NCBI GenBank assembly: GCA_902826095.1
Contig: CADEDN010000001.1
Location: 1 to 64,000 of the forward strand
Reading direction: 5' to 3'
DNA: 64,000 bases
DNA from: an uncultured Alphaproteobacteria bacterium
GTDB taxonomy: Bacteria; Pseudomonadota; Alphaproteobacteria; Caulobacterales; Parvularculaceae
In this document: in pieces, positions 17,389 through 26,309 of the stretch
Layout: each line of letters begins with the position of its first letter
Position numbering within the stretch: position 1 is the stretch's first letter
The notes under the pieces: generated by a model
Databases searched by the model: none
What the model was told of the DNA's origin: nothing
Seen by the model: the letters and a program-made list of their open reading frames with translations, nothing else
Position numbers and translations under genes: made by a program

Positions 17389-18003
17389 TCAGGCGTCGCG
17401 AGACAGAATGTGGCTCATCGTGGCGTTGCGGGCGTTGAGCGGGCGAGTCTCGCGGGTGCGGAAATCGACATATTTGAACGACAAGGCTGACGCAGAGGAG
17501 AACTCGCCGATGACCGCCGCCAGAGCGGCGCGGCGCGGCGCCTTCATGAGAAAGAGCGCGTCGTCGCCCTCGCGGACGGGGCGCGTCGGATCGACCCAGA
17601 CGATTTCGCCCGTCTTGAATCGGGGCCAAGCTTTGCTGTCGGGCGCGTAAAACCCATAGAGTTCGGCGGCGCCGACGGCGACGTGCGGGCGCGGCCGAAA
17701 GTCAATCGGCGGCGCGCCTCGATCAATCAGCCATTCGCCGGTCGGCGACGGGGAGGAGCGAAGGATCGGCGCTTGCGCCGGCGCGCCAAAGTCAAAGACG
17801 GCAGCTTCCTCTTGAAAGCCCGCCGGCGTCAGCGAGGCGAAAAACGCTTCCATGTTTGCGCGTTCGTCGGCGGTGATCGTGCGCTTGGCGTTGAGCATCT
17901 TGCTGACGATCGTCTCGTCAAGCCCGATCGCCCTGGCGAGGACCGCCTGCGAAGCGCTGTGTTCCTGAAGTTTCCTGCGAAGCCAGGCGACCGCGGTCTC
18001 CAT
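17389..18003 (-). CDS. HTH regulator with S24/LexA-like C-terminal domain
   Basis: 204 residues from METAVAWLRR. Helix-turn-helix at about residues 19-44 (LARAIGLDETIVSKMLNAKR), followed by a C-terminal beta-rich domain resembling peptidase S24 (FKTGEIVWVDPTRPVREGDDALFLM). The canonical DSMxP serine motif is altered to DSKAWPRF and no obvious catalytic lysine was found, so self-cleavage is doubtful. Start preceded by GAGGGAAGCTTGGCAG on the minus strand. A continuous reading upstream runs through nuoG antisense and was rejected. Divergent from the small gene at 18134. Confidence 0.8.
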   Translation of the reverse strand: METAVAWLRRKLQEHSASQAVLARAIGLDETIVSKMLNAKRTITADERANMEAFFASLTPAGFQEEAAVFDFGAPAQAPILRSSPSPTGEWLIDRGAPPIDFRPRPHVAVGAAELYGFYAPDSKAWPRFKTGEIVWVDPTRPVREGDDALFLMKAPRRAALAAVIGEFSSASALSFKYVDFRTRETRPLNARNATMSHILSRDA

Positions 18004-18079
18004 CTGCCAAGCTTCCCTCGGTCCGTCTGCGAGATCGATTGCCGAATCAGCAAGAAACGCGCCAAAGACTTGCGATTTC

Positions 18080-18094
18080 AGCAATAGCGTTGCT
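18080..18094. promoter_or_regulatory. candidate operator between divergent regulator and small gene
   Basis: AGCAA-TAGCG-TTGCT, a perfect 5-bp inverted repeat with 5-bp spacer, lies in the 130-bp region between the HTH regulator (start 18003, minus) and the 59-residue gene (start 18134, plus). Position and symmetry suit autoregulation, but no consensus is available for this regulator. Confidence 0.35.
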
Positions 18095-18133
18095 AAGAAG
18101 GCGGGGCGTTGCAGGAACGAGGGGAGGAGGCGC

Positions 18134-18313
18134 ATGGCGGACAGTGCGGCGGAGACCTCGCGGCTGCTGAAGGCTGTTCTTGATCGGCTCGCAACGCAAG
18201 ACGCGCAGCTTGAGCGGGTCGAGAGCCGGCTGGAGCTTCTTCTCGCCGACCAGCGCGGGGCCGCCGAGAAGCCGACGCGGCTTCGGCTTTTTCTCGAAAA
18301 CAAGCTGCCATAA
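18134..18313 (+). CDS. small coiled-coil protein, unknown function
   Basis: 59 residues: MADSAAETSRLLKAVLDRL and a long amphipathic helix with heptad leucines (LERVESRLELLLADQR), then a basic end. A strong ribosome site (GGGGAGGAGG) sits directly upstream. Divergently placed from the HTH/S24-like regulator, so it might be its target or partner. It has no recognised domain and may dimerise by coiled coil. Good codon structure and the ribosome site support a real gene; it is the last gene before nuoG, 107 bp upstream of it. Confidence 0.6.
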   Translation: MADSAAETSRLLKAVLDRLATQDAQLERVESRLELLLADQRGAAEKPTRLRLFLENKLP

Positions 18314-18420
18314 ATGGCGCTGGCGGCCAGCCGGCGCCGGCGGCGCGCAGGCTGGTCCGGCTCAGAAAATGCCGCTAGGAAAGCCGCGCCTTTCCCATTG
18401 AAGGATGCTGACCCAATCCC

Positions 18421-20502
18421 ATGACCGACGCCCGCAAGATCAAAGTGAACGGCCGCGAAATTGAGGTCGCGCCGAACCTCACCCTGCTGCAGGCTTGTGA
18501 GGCGGCCGGCGAGGAAATCCCCCGCTTTTGCTATCACGAGCGCCTGTCGATCGCCGGCAATTGCCGGATGTGCCTGATCGAAGTGAAGGGCGGCCCGCCC
18601 AAGCCGGTCGCCTCCTGCGCGCAGAATGTGCGCGATCTTCGCAACGGGCCGAATGGCGAGCTCCCGGAACTCTTCACCAACACGCCGATGGTGAGGAAAG
18701 CGCGCGAGGGCGTGATGGAGTTCCTTCTCATCAACCATCCGCTCGACTGCCCGATCTGCGACCAGGGCGGGGAATGCGACCTGCAGGACCAGGCGATGGC
18801 TTATGGCCGCGACGGGTCGCGCTATGAGGAAAACAAGCGCGCAGTCGAAGAAAAACACATGGGTCCCCTGATCAAGACGATCATGACCCGCTGCATCCAG
18901 TGCACGCGCTGCGTCCGCTTCGCGACGGAAATCGCCGGCGTCGACGATCTCGGCCTTGTCAATCGCGGCGAGAGCGCGGAGATCACGACCTATCTCGAAA
19001 AGGCGGTGATGAGCGAGCTTACCGGCAATCTCATCGACGTCTGCCCGGTCGGCGCGCTGACCTCGCGGCCCTACGCCTTCAATGCGCGTCCGTGGGAGCT
19101 GACAAAGACCGAAACGATCGACGTGATGGACGCGGTCGGGTCGAATATCCGCGTCGATGCGCGCGGGCGCGACGTGATGCGCATCCTGCCGCGCCTTCAC
19201 CCTGACATCAACGAGGAATGGATTTCCGACAAATCGCGATTCATCTGGGACGGTTTGAAGCGCCAGCGGCTTGATCGCCCCTATGTCCGCGGGAACGGCA
19301 AGCTGCGCGCCGCGACATGGGATGAAGCCTTCTCCGCCGTCGCCGCCAGGATTAGGGCGACGAAGGCCGACCGCATCGCCGCGATCGTCGGCGATCTCGT
19401 CCCCGCCGAGGCGATCAAGGCCCTGAAGGATTGGATGGCCGCGATCGGCTCTCCGCATACGGATTGCCGGCAGGACGGCGCGCCGCTTGGCGGCGCGCGG
19501 GAGTCCTACCTCTTCAATTCCGGCATCGCCGGGATCGAGCGCGCCGACCGGATTCTCATCATCGGATCAAATCCGCGCGTCGAGGCGCCGCTCGTCAACG
19601 CGCGCCTTAGGAAAGCCTGGCTCGCCAACCTCGCGATTAAAACTGCGCTGATCGGCGAAACGCGCGACCTCACTTACGGATATGATCGCCTCGGCGCGGG
19701 GCCGGAAAGCCTTGCGAAGGGCGCTGAATTCCTGAAGGGCGCCGAGCGGCCGATGATCATCATCGGGATGGGCGCGATCGCAAGACCGGACGGCGCCGCC
19801 GTGCTGGCGGAAATCGCGGCGCTCGCCCGCGAGGCCGGCGTCGTCAAGGAAGGCTGGAACGGCTTCAACATCCTGCATCTGGCGGCGTCGCGCGTCGCCG
19901 CGCTCGATCTTCAATTCCTGCCGAAAGCCGGCGGGCGCGATTTCGCCGGCATCCTCAAGGGCGTCGCCGAGCGGGCGATCGATGTCGTCTACAATCTCGG
20001 TTGCGACGAGTTCGATACGGCGAAACTCAAGGGCGCCTTTGTCGTCTATCAGGGCCACCATGGCGACGCCGGCGCGCGCCATGCGGATGTCGTCTTTCCG
20101 GGCGCCGCCTATGTCGAACAGGCGGGAATTTACGCTAATCTAGAAGGCCGCGCGCAACTTGCGGCGCGCGCGCATTTCCCGTTCGGCGACGCGCGGGAAG
20201 ACTGGGCGATCATCCGCGCGCTGTCGGACCGGATCGGCAAGACGCTCCCCTATGACGATCTCTTCGCGCTCCGCCAGGCGATGATTGACGACGCGCCGGC
20301 GCTCGGCCGCATCGATCAGGGGCCGACGGGATCCGCGCCGCTCGATCTTTCGAAAGTCGGCGCAAAAGGCGCAATGTCGGGCGAGGCTTTCCGCTCTCCG
20401 ATCCGCGATTTCTACATGACCAACCCGATCGCCAGAGCCTCGAAAACCATGGCGGAATGTTCGGCGGCCCTCTCCGGCCCGTCGATGCTGGCGGCGGAGT
20501 AG
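18421..20502 (+). CDS. nuoG: NADH-quinone oxidoreductase subunit G
   Basis: 693 residues. NuoG carries several Fe-S clusters of the NADH module. The N-terminal [2Fe-2S] ligands are Cys37, Cys48, Cys51 and Cys66; then CPICDQGGECDLQDQAM (about 111-127) and CIQCTRCVRF (about 159-168) hold the [4Fe-4S] ligands, followed by a molybdopterin-oxidoreductase-like domain without the cofactor. It is isolated here: nuoF lies 13 kb upstream with unrelated genes in between, and a DUF4424 gene, not nuoH, follows. Thus it must have its own promoter and be co-ordinated with the other nuo genes in trans. Confidence 0.96.
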   Translation: MTDARKIKVNGREIEVAPNLTLLQACEAAGEEIPRFCYHERLSIAGNCRMCLIEVKGGPPKPVASCAQNVRDLRNGPNGELPELFTNTPMVRKAREGVMEFLLINHPLDCPICDQGGECDLQDQAMAYGRDGSRYEENKRAVEEKHMGPLIKTIMTRCIQCTRCVRFATEIAGVDDLGLVNRGESAEITTYLEKAVMSELTGNLIDVCPVGALTSRPYAFNARPWELTKTETIDVMDAVGSNIRVDARGRDVMRILPRLHPDINEEWISDKSRFIWDGLKRQRLDRPYVRGNGKLRAATWDEAFSAVAARIRATKADRIAAIVGDLVPAEAIKALKDWMAAIGSPHTDCRQDGAPLGGARESYLFNSGIAGIERADRILIIGSNPRVEAPLVNARLRKAWLANLAIKTALIGETRDLTYGYDRLGAGPESLAKGAEFLKGAERPMIIIGMGAIARPDGAAVLAEIAALAREAGVVKEGWNGFNILHLAASRVAALDLQFLPKAGGRDFAGILKGVAERAIDVVYNLGCDEFDTAKLKGAFVVYQGHHGDAGARHADVVFPGAAYVEQAGIYANLEGRAQLAARAHFPFGDAREDWAIIRALSDRIGKTLPYDDLFALRQAMIDDAPALGRIDQGPTGSAPLDLSKVGAKGAMSGEAFRSPIRDFYMTNPIARASKTMAECSAALSGPSMLAAE

Positions 20503-20667
20503 GCCTCGCCGCTTTTGTCAACCGTCCGATCCGTTTTCGGGCGCGGCCCTCGCCGCTGCAGCGCAGCATCGCTTGACGCTTGCACGCGTCCTTCGAGACG
20601 TTAGCATCCCTCGCCGGCGCGAGCCCCGGGGATCAATGGGCGCGCGCGGTTCGCGGGTAGGGCGATC

Positions 20668-21702
20668 ATGATTAGCAATTTGAAGCGCATCGCCGCATTC
20701 GCGGCGGCATTCGTTTTCGCATCGATCAGCGCGGCCGGCGCCAATGACGGCTACGCGGCGCTCGGGGCCGGCGGCATCGTGCTGATGAATTCCGACGATG
20801 TCCGCATGGCGAGCGAAGATCTGTTCATCAGTGAAAAGATCATTCGCGTCAGCTATGTTTTCGTCAATGACAGCAAGGAGCCGATCACGGCGCGCATCGC
20901 TTTTCCGATGCCGTCGGAAGAGCTTTATGAATCCGGCGGGATCGCGGGCTATCGAATGTACGCGGGCCCCGGAAGCGCCCCGCTTGGCTTCACGGTCGTT
21001 GTCGACGGCAAGTCCGTCACCCCCGAAATCGAACGCAAAGCGTTCTTTCGGGGAAATGACGTAACCAAAGCGCTCAGCGATCTCGGCGTGCCGATTGATT
21101 ATCCCAATGGCGGTCTCGATCAGCAATTGGCGTCCTTGCCGAAATCAACCCTCGATGCGCTGATCGCGCGCGGCCTCGCCAGTTACATGGAGGCCGATGA
21201 ATATTCGGCGGCCCGTTACGATTTTTATTGGACAGTCCAGCACATCTACCATTGGGAGCAGGTTTTTCCCGTGGGGCGGCCCCTGAAGATCAAGCATGAA
21301 TACAAGCCCGCGGCAGGCGCGGGCTACGACATGTTTTACAAGCCGGTCGCCGACGCGGCGGGATTTAAGGAACGGTTCAAGGATTATTGCGTCGACGACT
21401 GGATCGCCAAAGGCGTCGCCCGCCGGATCAACGCCGGGGTCGCGAAACTGCCGCCCGGCGAGCCTGACCAACAATCCTACATGATCGGCATCGGGGACGT
21501 CGATTACGTGCTGACGACCGCTGCGACCTGGAAGGGGCCGATCGGGCGTTTCAAGCTGACAATCGACAAGGGCGATCCGCGCGATGTCGTTTCGCTCTGC
21601 ATGGGCGGTTTCGAAAAGACCGGCCCGACGACCTTCACCACTTGGCGGCGCAATTTCGAACCGGCGAAGGATTTGAAGATTCTGTTTTTGTCGTTCCGGT
21701 AG
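20668..21702 (+). CDS. DUF4424-family secreted protein
   Basis: 344 residues with an N-terminal signal peptide (KRIAAFAAAFVFASISAAGA, cleavage near ANDGYAAL). The mature part shows the DUF4424 pattern: NDGYAALGAGGIVL, DLFISEKIIRVSYVFVN, TARIAFPMPS and WTVQHIYHWEQVFPVG. Function is unknown; members are beta-sandwich periplasmic proteins of proteobacteria. Followed by two small membrane protein genes on the same strand, possibly one unit. Preceded by a 165-bp intergenic region after nuoG. Confidence 0.85.
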   Translation: MISNLKRIAAFAAAFVFASISAAGANDGYAALGAGGIVLMNSDDVRMASEDLFISEKIIRVSYVFVNDSKEPITARIAFPMPSEELYESGGIAGYRMYAGPGSAPLGFTVVVDGKSVTPEIERKAFFRGNDVTKALSDLGVPIDYPNGGLDQQLASLPKSTLDALIARGLASYMEADEYSAARYDFYWTVQHIYHWEQVFPVGRPLKIKHEYKPAAGAGYDMFYKPVADAAGFKERFKDYCVDDWIAKGVARRINAGVAKLPPGEPDQQSYMIGIGDVDYVLTTAATWKGPIGRFKLTIDKGDPRDVVSLCMGGFEKTGPTTFTTWRRNFEPAKDLKILFLSFR

Positions 21703-21757
21703 GATCGCGGCCGCCAGCCGGGATTGACGTTGTCGGCGGAACGCCGAGAGTGGAGAG

Positions 21758-22162
21758 ATGCTCACCCTCTCCCCAGCGCGCGCGATCGTTTCCGGCCCGG
21801 CGGCGGTGTCGCTCCCGTGGATCGCGGTTGATCTTTTCGCGAAGTCAGGCTGGGGGCTTATCGCGCCGTTCGCATTCATCACCGCGATCGGCGCGACGCT
21901 CGCCTTCGGCGGCCCGTGGTTTCTGGCGACGCGCGCCGACAAATCCTTGAGTTCGCCTTTCGCGTATTTTCTGGTCGGCGCGGGGCTTGGCGTTGTCACA
22001 ATCATGGCGGGCGCCTTCGCTTTTGACGCCGACTTGCCGGGCGATGCGATGAAGACGCCGCCCGACGGCGGTTGGGGACTGTATCCCTTGCTCGCGAGCC
22101 TTTGCGGCGGCGTTTCGGCGCTCGTCTCGCGGCTGGTTGGCGCGCGGTGGAAGTCGGAATGA
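21758..22162 (+). CDS. small integral membrane protein
   Basis: 134 residues with three to four hydrophobic helices (about 10-30, 34-52, 65-88 and 105-125), few charged residues, and no motif I recognise. ATG at 21758 follows GGAGAG. The last four bases overlap the next membrane protein gene (ATGA), so the two are likely to be made together. Function unknown. Confidence 0.6.
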   Translation: MLTLSPARAIVSGPAAVSLPWIAVDLFAKSGWGLIAPFAFITAIGATLAFGGPWFLATRADKSLSSPFAYFLVGAGLGVVTIMAGAFAFDADLPGDAMKTPPDGGWGLYPLLASLCGGVSALVSRLVGARWKSE

Positions 22163-22680
22163 CCTCGCTCTCGCCGCAAACGGGCGATGACCGCGTCGTC
22201 GCGTCGATCCGCGCCAACATCGTCTTTGAAAAGATGATCGTCTCGGCGCTCGCCGTCGCCGGCGTCGCCGGCGCGGCGCATCTTTTGATCGGCGTCGGCG
22301 CCCGCGCGTTCGGCGGAACCTTGTCGCTCGCCGCCGCCTTCAATGCGGCGTTCGGCGCCGTCAGCTATGCGTGCCTGTTCTTTCTCGCCGGCTTTGCGAC
22401 GGCAGCAGCGGTCGGCATTCCGCTTTTCAAATTCCTCGAACAGGCAAAGCTCCGGAAAGCTTGGCCCTATGCGCTTGCCGCGTTCATGGTGAGCTTCCTC
22501 ATTCTCGCCGCGATCGGCCTTGCGCCGTCCTTTGAAGCGCCGGCGCGCGCGCTCTATCTCGCGCCGGGCGTTGCGGCGGCCGTCGATTTCAGCCGCAAGA
22601 TGCGCCCGTTCTGGCGCGCCGCCGACGAGGCCGACGAACGCGCTGGCGCCGCCCGCTCGACGGTCAGCCGCCTCCACTGA
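22159..22680 (+). CDS. integral membrane protein
   Basis: 173 residues starting MTSLSPQTGDDRVVAS, with four hydrophobic segments (about 25-50, 58-82, 98-118 and 124-140) and a short soluble C-terminus rich in Glu/Arg. The ATG overlaps the stop of the preceding membrane protein gene; a longer reading from 22072 would lie inside that gene. No family recognised. It ends 8 bp before the convergent metallohydrolase gene. Confidence 0.65.
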   Translation: MTSLSPQTGDDRVVASIRANIVFEKMIVSALAVAGVAGAAHLLIGVGARAFGGTLSLAAAFNAAFGAVSYACLFFLAGFATAAAVGIPLFKFLEQAKLRKAWPYALAAFMVSFLILAAIGLAPSFEAPARALYLAPGVAAAVDFSRKMRPFWRAADEADERAGAARSTVSRLH

Positions 22681-22688
22681 CGCGTCAC

Positions 22689-23795
22689 TCAGTCGACGGG
22701 ACACAGCGCGGACGCTTCTCCGTCGAGCGGTTCGTTTTTCGAAAGCGCGCCGCGCGCTTCGTTGAGAGCCGCCGGCGCGATCGGCTCCTTGAAGAACATT
22801 TCGAACAGACGCGCCTTGACCGGATCGTCGCCCGTGAACGCCCCTTCATGCGCGTCAAACGCGAATTTCGGCGACCCGTCGGTCGACGCCTTGCCGACTT
22901 CCGCTTGCGCCGCGACATCCTCAAGAAGCGCGGCGAGTCGTCCGAGATAGGATTTGTCGGTCATGATCGCGCCGTGACCGGGGACGATCGTCTCCGCCGG
23001 CATGCTCGCCAACTGGCGGATGACGCGCGCCCATTCCTTCGGATAGCTTCCAAAGCCATAGGGAACCGGCGCGACGACGATGTCGCCGGTCGCCAGCACT
23101 TTTTCTTTCGGCAGATAGAGCGCGAGATCGCCGGCGGTGTTGCCGAGGCCGGCGTAAAGCAGCGTCGCCTTCCGCTTGCCGAGGTCGATGGTCATCGTTT
23201 CTTTCGGCGCGATCGTCGGCGTCATCACTTTCATGCGCGCGAGCTGCGCCTTGTAGCCTGGATAGTCCGCGACCATGCGCGCGAAATAAGTCTTCTCAGC
23301 CTCGGAAAGCGCCGATCCGTCAAACCATTTTCCCGCCGCGACCGCGTCCTCGATTTCCTTATAGAGGCCGTCAAGTTCGGTCTCGCCCTGTTCGACGCGC
23401 CTTTCCGGTCCGTCCATCATCGCCGCGCAGGCGAATTCATGCGCAATGATATTAGCGTCGGGGAAGGCGTCGATGATCGGCGCGGCGCCGCGATGGTGGT
23501 CGCCATGCCAGTGGCTGATGACGAGGTGCGTCACCGGTTTTTTTGTCTCGGCGCGGATCTTTGCGAGAACCTGCTCGCCTTGCGCCGCGTAACCGCCGCC
23601 GTCGAAGACAAGAACGCCTTTCTTGCCGACGACGATCGTCGTGTTGGCGACGACGGGGTACCGCAGCGAATCCTCGCGTCCGCCGACGAAAACGCCCTTG
23701 GCGACCTCGCGCCATGTCAGTTCAAAAAGCCCCTCTTCGGCAAGGGCGGTCGTCGGCGCCGCAGCGAGGATAAGCGCGGCGATTATTCGGCGCAT
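22689..23795 (-). CDS. periplasmic metallo-beta-lactamase-fold hydrolase
   Basis: 368 residues from MRRIIAALILAAAPTTALAE, a clear signal peptide; a longer in-frame start at 23906 has no such feature. The metal motif HWHGDHHRG (HxHxDH) follows VISH, with later histidines in IAHEF, ATGDIV and PGHGAIM, the usual binuclear zinc site of the superfamily. Substrate unknown; members include cyclic-nucleotide, lactone and sulphur-compound hydrolases and B-class lactamases. The gene lies downstream of dxs on the same strand with a 250-bp gap, so it probably has its own promoter. Confidence 0.85.
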   Translation of the reverse strand: MRRIIAALILAAAPTTALAEEGLFELTWREVAKGVFVGGREDSLRYPVVANTTIVVGKKGVLVFDGGGYAAQGEQVLAKIRAETKKPVTHLVISHWHGDHHRGAAPIIDAFPDANIIAHEFACAAMMDGPERRVEQGETELDGLYKEIEDAVAAGKWFDGSALSEAEKTYFARMVADYPGYKAQLARMKVMTPTIAPKETMTIDLGKRKATLLYAGLGNTAGDLALYLPKEKVLATGDIVVAPVPYGFGSYPKEWARVIRQLASMPAETIVPGHGAIMTDKSYLGRLAALLEDVAAQAEVGKASTDGSPKFAFDAHEGAFTGDDPVKARLFEMFFKEPIAPAALNEARGALSKNEPLDGEASALCPVD

Positions 23796-24046
23796 TGAGA
23801 TCTCCGTCCATCGTTCACCTATACGACACCGCAGGCCGCGCGACGGCAGCAGCCATGCGACGGAACGCCGGCCGTTTGCGGCCAGATGAATAGGGCCGCC
23901 TGACATAGGACGGCGGCGGCAATCCTACGCGACCGCGGGGCGCGAGCGCAGTCCGTCGAAAACTGCGGAATGAAGACCGTTACGCATGCAAAGGCGCGTC
24001 TTATCAACAGACAACAAGCGCGGTTCCGACATCCCACCTGATGTGC

Positions 24047-25960
24047 TTAACCGCGGAGCTTGATCACGTCCGCCGAGCGCCCGAGCGCGCGCATCACCGT
24101 TTCGACGATGTGCGGCGCGTTGAGGCGCGCTTCCTCATACATTTTCGCCGGCGAGTTGTGGTCCTGATACCGGTCGGGGAGGGTCATCGTCCGCACTTTA
24201 AGGCCGCCGTCGAGAAGGCCTTCGTCGGTCATATAATGGAGCACCCAGGCGCCGAAGCCGCCGCGCGAGCCTTCCTCAATCGTGACGACGACCTCGTGAT
24301 GACGGGCAAGCTGCCTGATCAATTCATGATCCAGAGGTTTGGCGAAGCGGGCGTCGGCGACCGTCGTCGAAAGGCCGTGCGTTTCGAGCGCGTCGGCCGC
24401 TTTCAGCGCTTCGGCGAGGCGCGTTCCAAGCGACAGGATCGCGATTTTCGTCCCCTCACGGACGATCCGCCCCTTGCCGATGTCGAGAACCTTGCCGATC
24501 TGCGGCAGGTCGACGCCGACGCCCTCGCCGCGCGGATAGCGGTAAGCGATCGGGCCCTCGCCGTAAGCGGCGGCGGTCGCCGTCATGTGGACGAGTTCGG
24601 CCTCGTCGGCGCAGGCCATGATGACCATGTTGGGGAGGCAGCCGAGATAAGCGAGATCAAAGGCGCCCGCATGCGTCGCCCCGTCGGCGCCGACGAGACC
24701 GGCGCGGTCCATCGGGAAGCGCACCGGGAGTTTCTGCAGGTCGACATCGTGCTGCACGCTGTCATAGCCGCGTTGCAGGAAGGTCGAATAGATCGCGCAG
24801 AACGGCTTCATGCCGTCGGCGGCAAGGCCCGCCGCGAAGGTCACCGCGTGCTGCTCGGCGATGCCGACATCATAGCAGCGGTCGGGGAAGGCCTGCGCGA
24901 ACATGTCGAGCGAGGTGCCGGAAGGCATCGCGGCGGTGATGCCGACGATCTTCGGGTCTTTCTCCGCCTCGCGGATCAGCGCCTGTGCGAAGACTTTCTG
25001 ATAGGCGGGCGCGTTCGACGCCGATTTGTGCTGCTTGCCGGACAGGACGTCGAATTTGACGACGCCATGGCCCTTGTCGGCGGCTTCCTCGGCGGGCGCG
25101 TAGCCCTTGCCCTTCTTGGTCACGACATGAACGAGAACCGGTCCGTCCTCCATGTCGCGGACATTTTCGAGAACCGGAATCAGATGGTCGAGATTGTGAC
25201 CGTCGATCGGCCCGACATAATAGAAGCCGAGTTCTTCAAACAGCGTGCCGCCCGTCACCATGCCGCGGCCATATTCCTCGGCGCGCTCGAGCTTTTCATA
25301 GAGCGCCGCCGGAATGCGTTTCAGGAACTGTTTCCCGAGCTGGCGCACTTTCTGATAGGCCTTGCCGGAGGAGGCGCGCGCCAGATACGCGCTCATCGCG
25401 CCGACCGGCGGGGCGATCGACATGTCGTTGTCGTTGAGGATGACGATGAATTTGGTGCCGAGCGAGCCGGCGTTGTTGAGGCCCTCATACGCCATGCCGG
25501 CCGACATCGAGCCGTCGCCGATCACCGCGATCGCGTGGTTCTTCTTGCCCAAATGGTCGCGCGCGCGCGCAAAACCCAAGGCCGCCGAAATCGACGTCGC
25601 GGCGTGCGCGGCGCCGAACGGGTCGTATTCGCTCTCCGACCGCTTGGTGAATCCTGAAAGCCCGCCGCCGGTCCTAAGCGTTCTGATGCGCTCGCGCCGT
25701 CCGGTGATGACCTTGTGGGGATAGCATTGGTGGCCGACATCCCAGACGAGGCGGTCATCCGGCGTGTTGAAGACATAGTGGATGGCGGTCGTCAGTTCGA
25801 CGACGCCGAGGCCCGATCCCAGATGCCCGCCGGTCTGAGAGACGGCGTCGATGACCTCGGCGCGCAGTTCGTCCGCGAACTGGCGCAGCTGGTTCTTCGC
25901 GAGCTTCCTCAAATCGGCCGGAAACTTCACCTGGTCGAGCAACGGCGTTTCGATGGCCAT
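24047..25960 (-). CDS. dxs: 1-deoxy-D-xylulose-5-phosphate synthase
   Basis: 637 residues. First enzyme of the MEP isoprenoid pathway: condenses pyruvate with glyceraldehyde 3-phosphate using thiamine diphosphate. Motifs: [16 protein letters not shown] near residue 40, [16 protein letters not shown], the ThDP/Mg2+ motif [18 protein letters not shown] (about 147-164), the transketolase region [15 protein letters not shown], and [15 protein letters not shown]. Full length. Ends 250 bp from the metallohydrolase gene. No genes of the pathway surround it. Confidence 0.97.
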   Translation of the reverse strand: MAIETPLLDQVKFPADLRKLAKNQLRQFADELRAEVIDAVSQTGGHLGSGLGVVELTTAIHYVFNTPDDRLVWDVGHQCYPHKVITGRRERIRTLRTGGGLSGFTKRSESEYDPFGAAHAATSISAALGFARARDHLGKKNHAIAVIGDGSMSAGMAYEGLNNAGSLGTKFIVILNDNDMSIAPPVGAMSAYLARASSGKAYQKVRQLGKQFLKRIPAALYEKLERAEEYGRGMVTGGTLFEELGFYYVGPIDGHNLDHLIPVLENVRDMEDGPVLVHVVTKKGKGYAPAEEAADKGHGVVKFDVLSGKQHKSASNAPAYQKVFAQALIREAEKDPKIVGITAAMPSGTSLDMFAQAFPDRCYDVGIAEQHAVTFAAGLAADGMKPFCAIYSTFLQRGYDSVQHDVDLQKLPVRFPMDRAGLVGADGATHAGAFDLAYLGCLPNMVIMACADEAELVHMTATAAAYGEGPIAYRYPRGEGVGVDLPQIGKVLDIGKGRIVREGTKIAILSLGTRLAEALKAADALETHGLSTTVADARFAKPLDHELIRQLARHHEVVVTIEEGSRGGFGAWVLHYMTDEGLLDGGLKVRTMTLPDRYQDHNSPAKMYEEARLNAPHIVETVMRALGRSADVIKLRG

Positions 25961-26016
25961 TGGACATCCCCTTCATCACACAGCGGGCTACTTGGTATTC
26001 CCCGTCAAGCGGCTTT

Positions 26017-26307
26017 TTACGGCGCAGCGGCAAGGATGGCCACCCCTTTGGGGCGGCTTTGGGGGCGGGATCTGGCCGATTGCAAGGCGGGTGCGGCGGG
26101 CCGGCAACCCATTTGTTCGCCACCAGGCGCTTCCTCAATATCGTCGCTCTTGTCACCAGGCTGCGGGCGGAAGCCCGCGCCGGCCGGCAGGGCAGGATCG
26201 CCGATCATCTGACGCGCCTCGACTTCGTCGTCCTCGATGAACTCGGCTGCGGTGAAATGCGCGAGGATCGGATGGATGTTCGCCGGATCAGGCCGGGCAT
26301 TGTCCAC
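26017..26307 (-). CDS. possible small gene downstream of copB
   Basis: 96 codons from a GTG lying two bases after the copB stop (TAAGAGTG), a spacing that suggests translational coupling. The first 60 residues are acidic (IEDDEVEARQMIGD and DKSDDIEEAPGGEQ), the rest basic and low in complexity. No signal peptide, helix or known motif. It may be a real trailing gene of the copper operon or merely an open frame in GC-rich DNA. Confidence 0.3.
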   Translation of the reverse strand: MDNARPDPANIHPILAHFTAAEFIEDDEVEARQMIGDPALPAGAGFRPQPGDKSDDIEEAPGGEQMGCRPAAPALQSARSRPQSRPKGVAILAAAP

Positions 26308-26309
26308 TC

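Noticed and set aside
5195..18420. Idea that the block between nuoF and nuoG is a mobile element
   Set aside because: No integrase, transposase, terminal repeats or tRNA at the edges, and base composition looks like its surroundings. It may be an old rearrangement, but mobility is not supported.
17389..19458. A 689-codon open frame on the minus strand covering the HTH regulator and most of nuoG antisense
   Set aside because: Only its C-terminal 204 codons look like a protein (HTH plus S24-like). The rest is the mirror of nuoG in GC-rich DNA, and the true start has its own ribosome site at 18003.
22848..23798. 316-codon open frame antisense to the metallohydrolase
   Set aside because: No recognisable family and the opposite strand carries a signal peptide and HxHxDH motif.
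24041..25657. 538-codon open frame antisense to dxs
   Set aside because: Arg/His/Glu-rich composition without any domain; dxs on the other strand is complete with all motifs.
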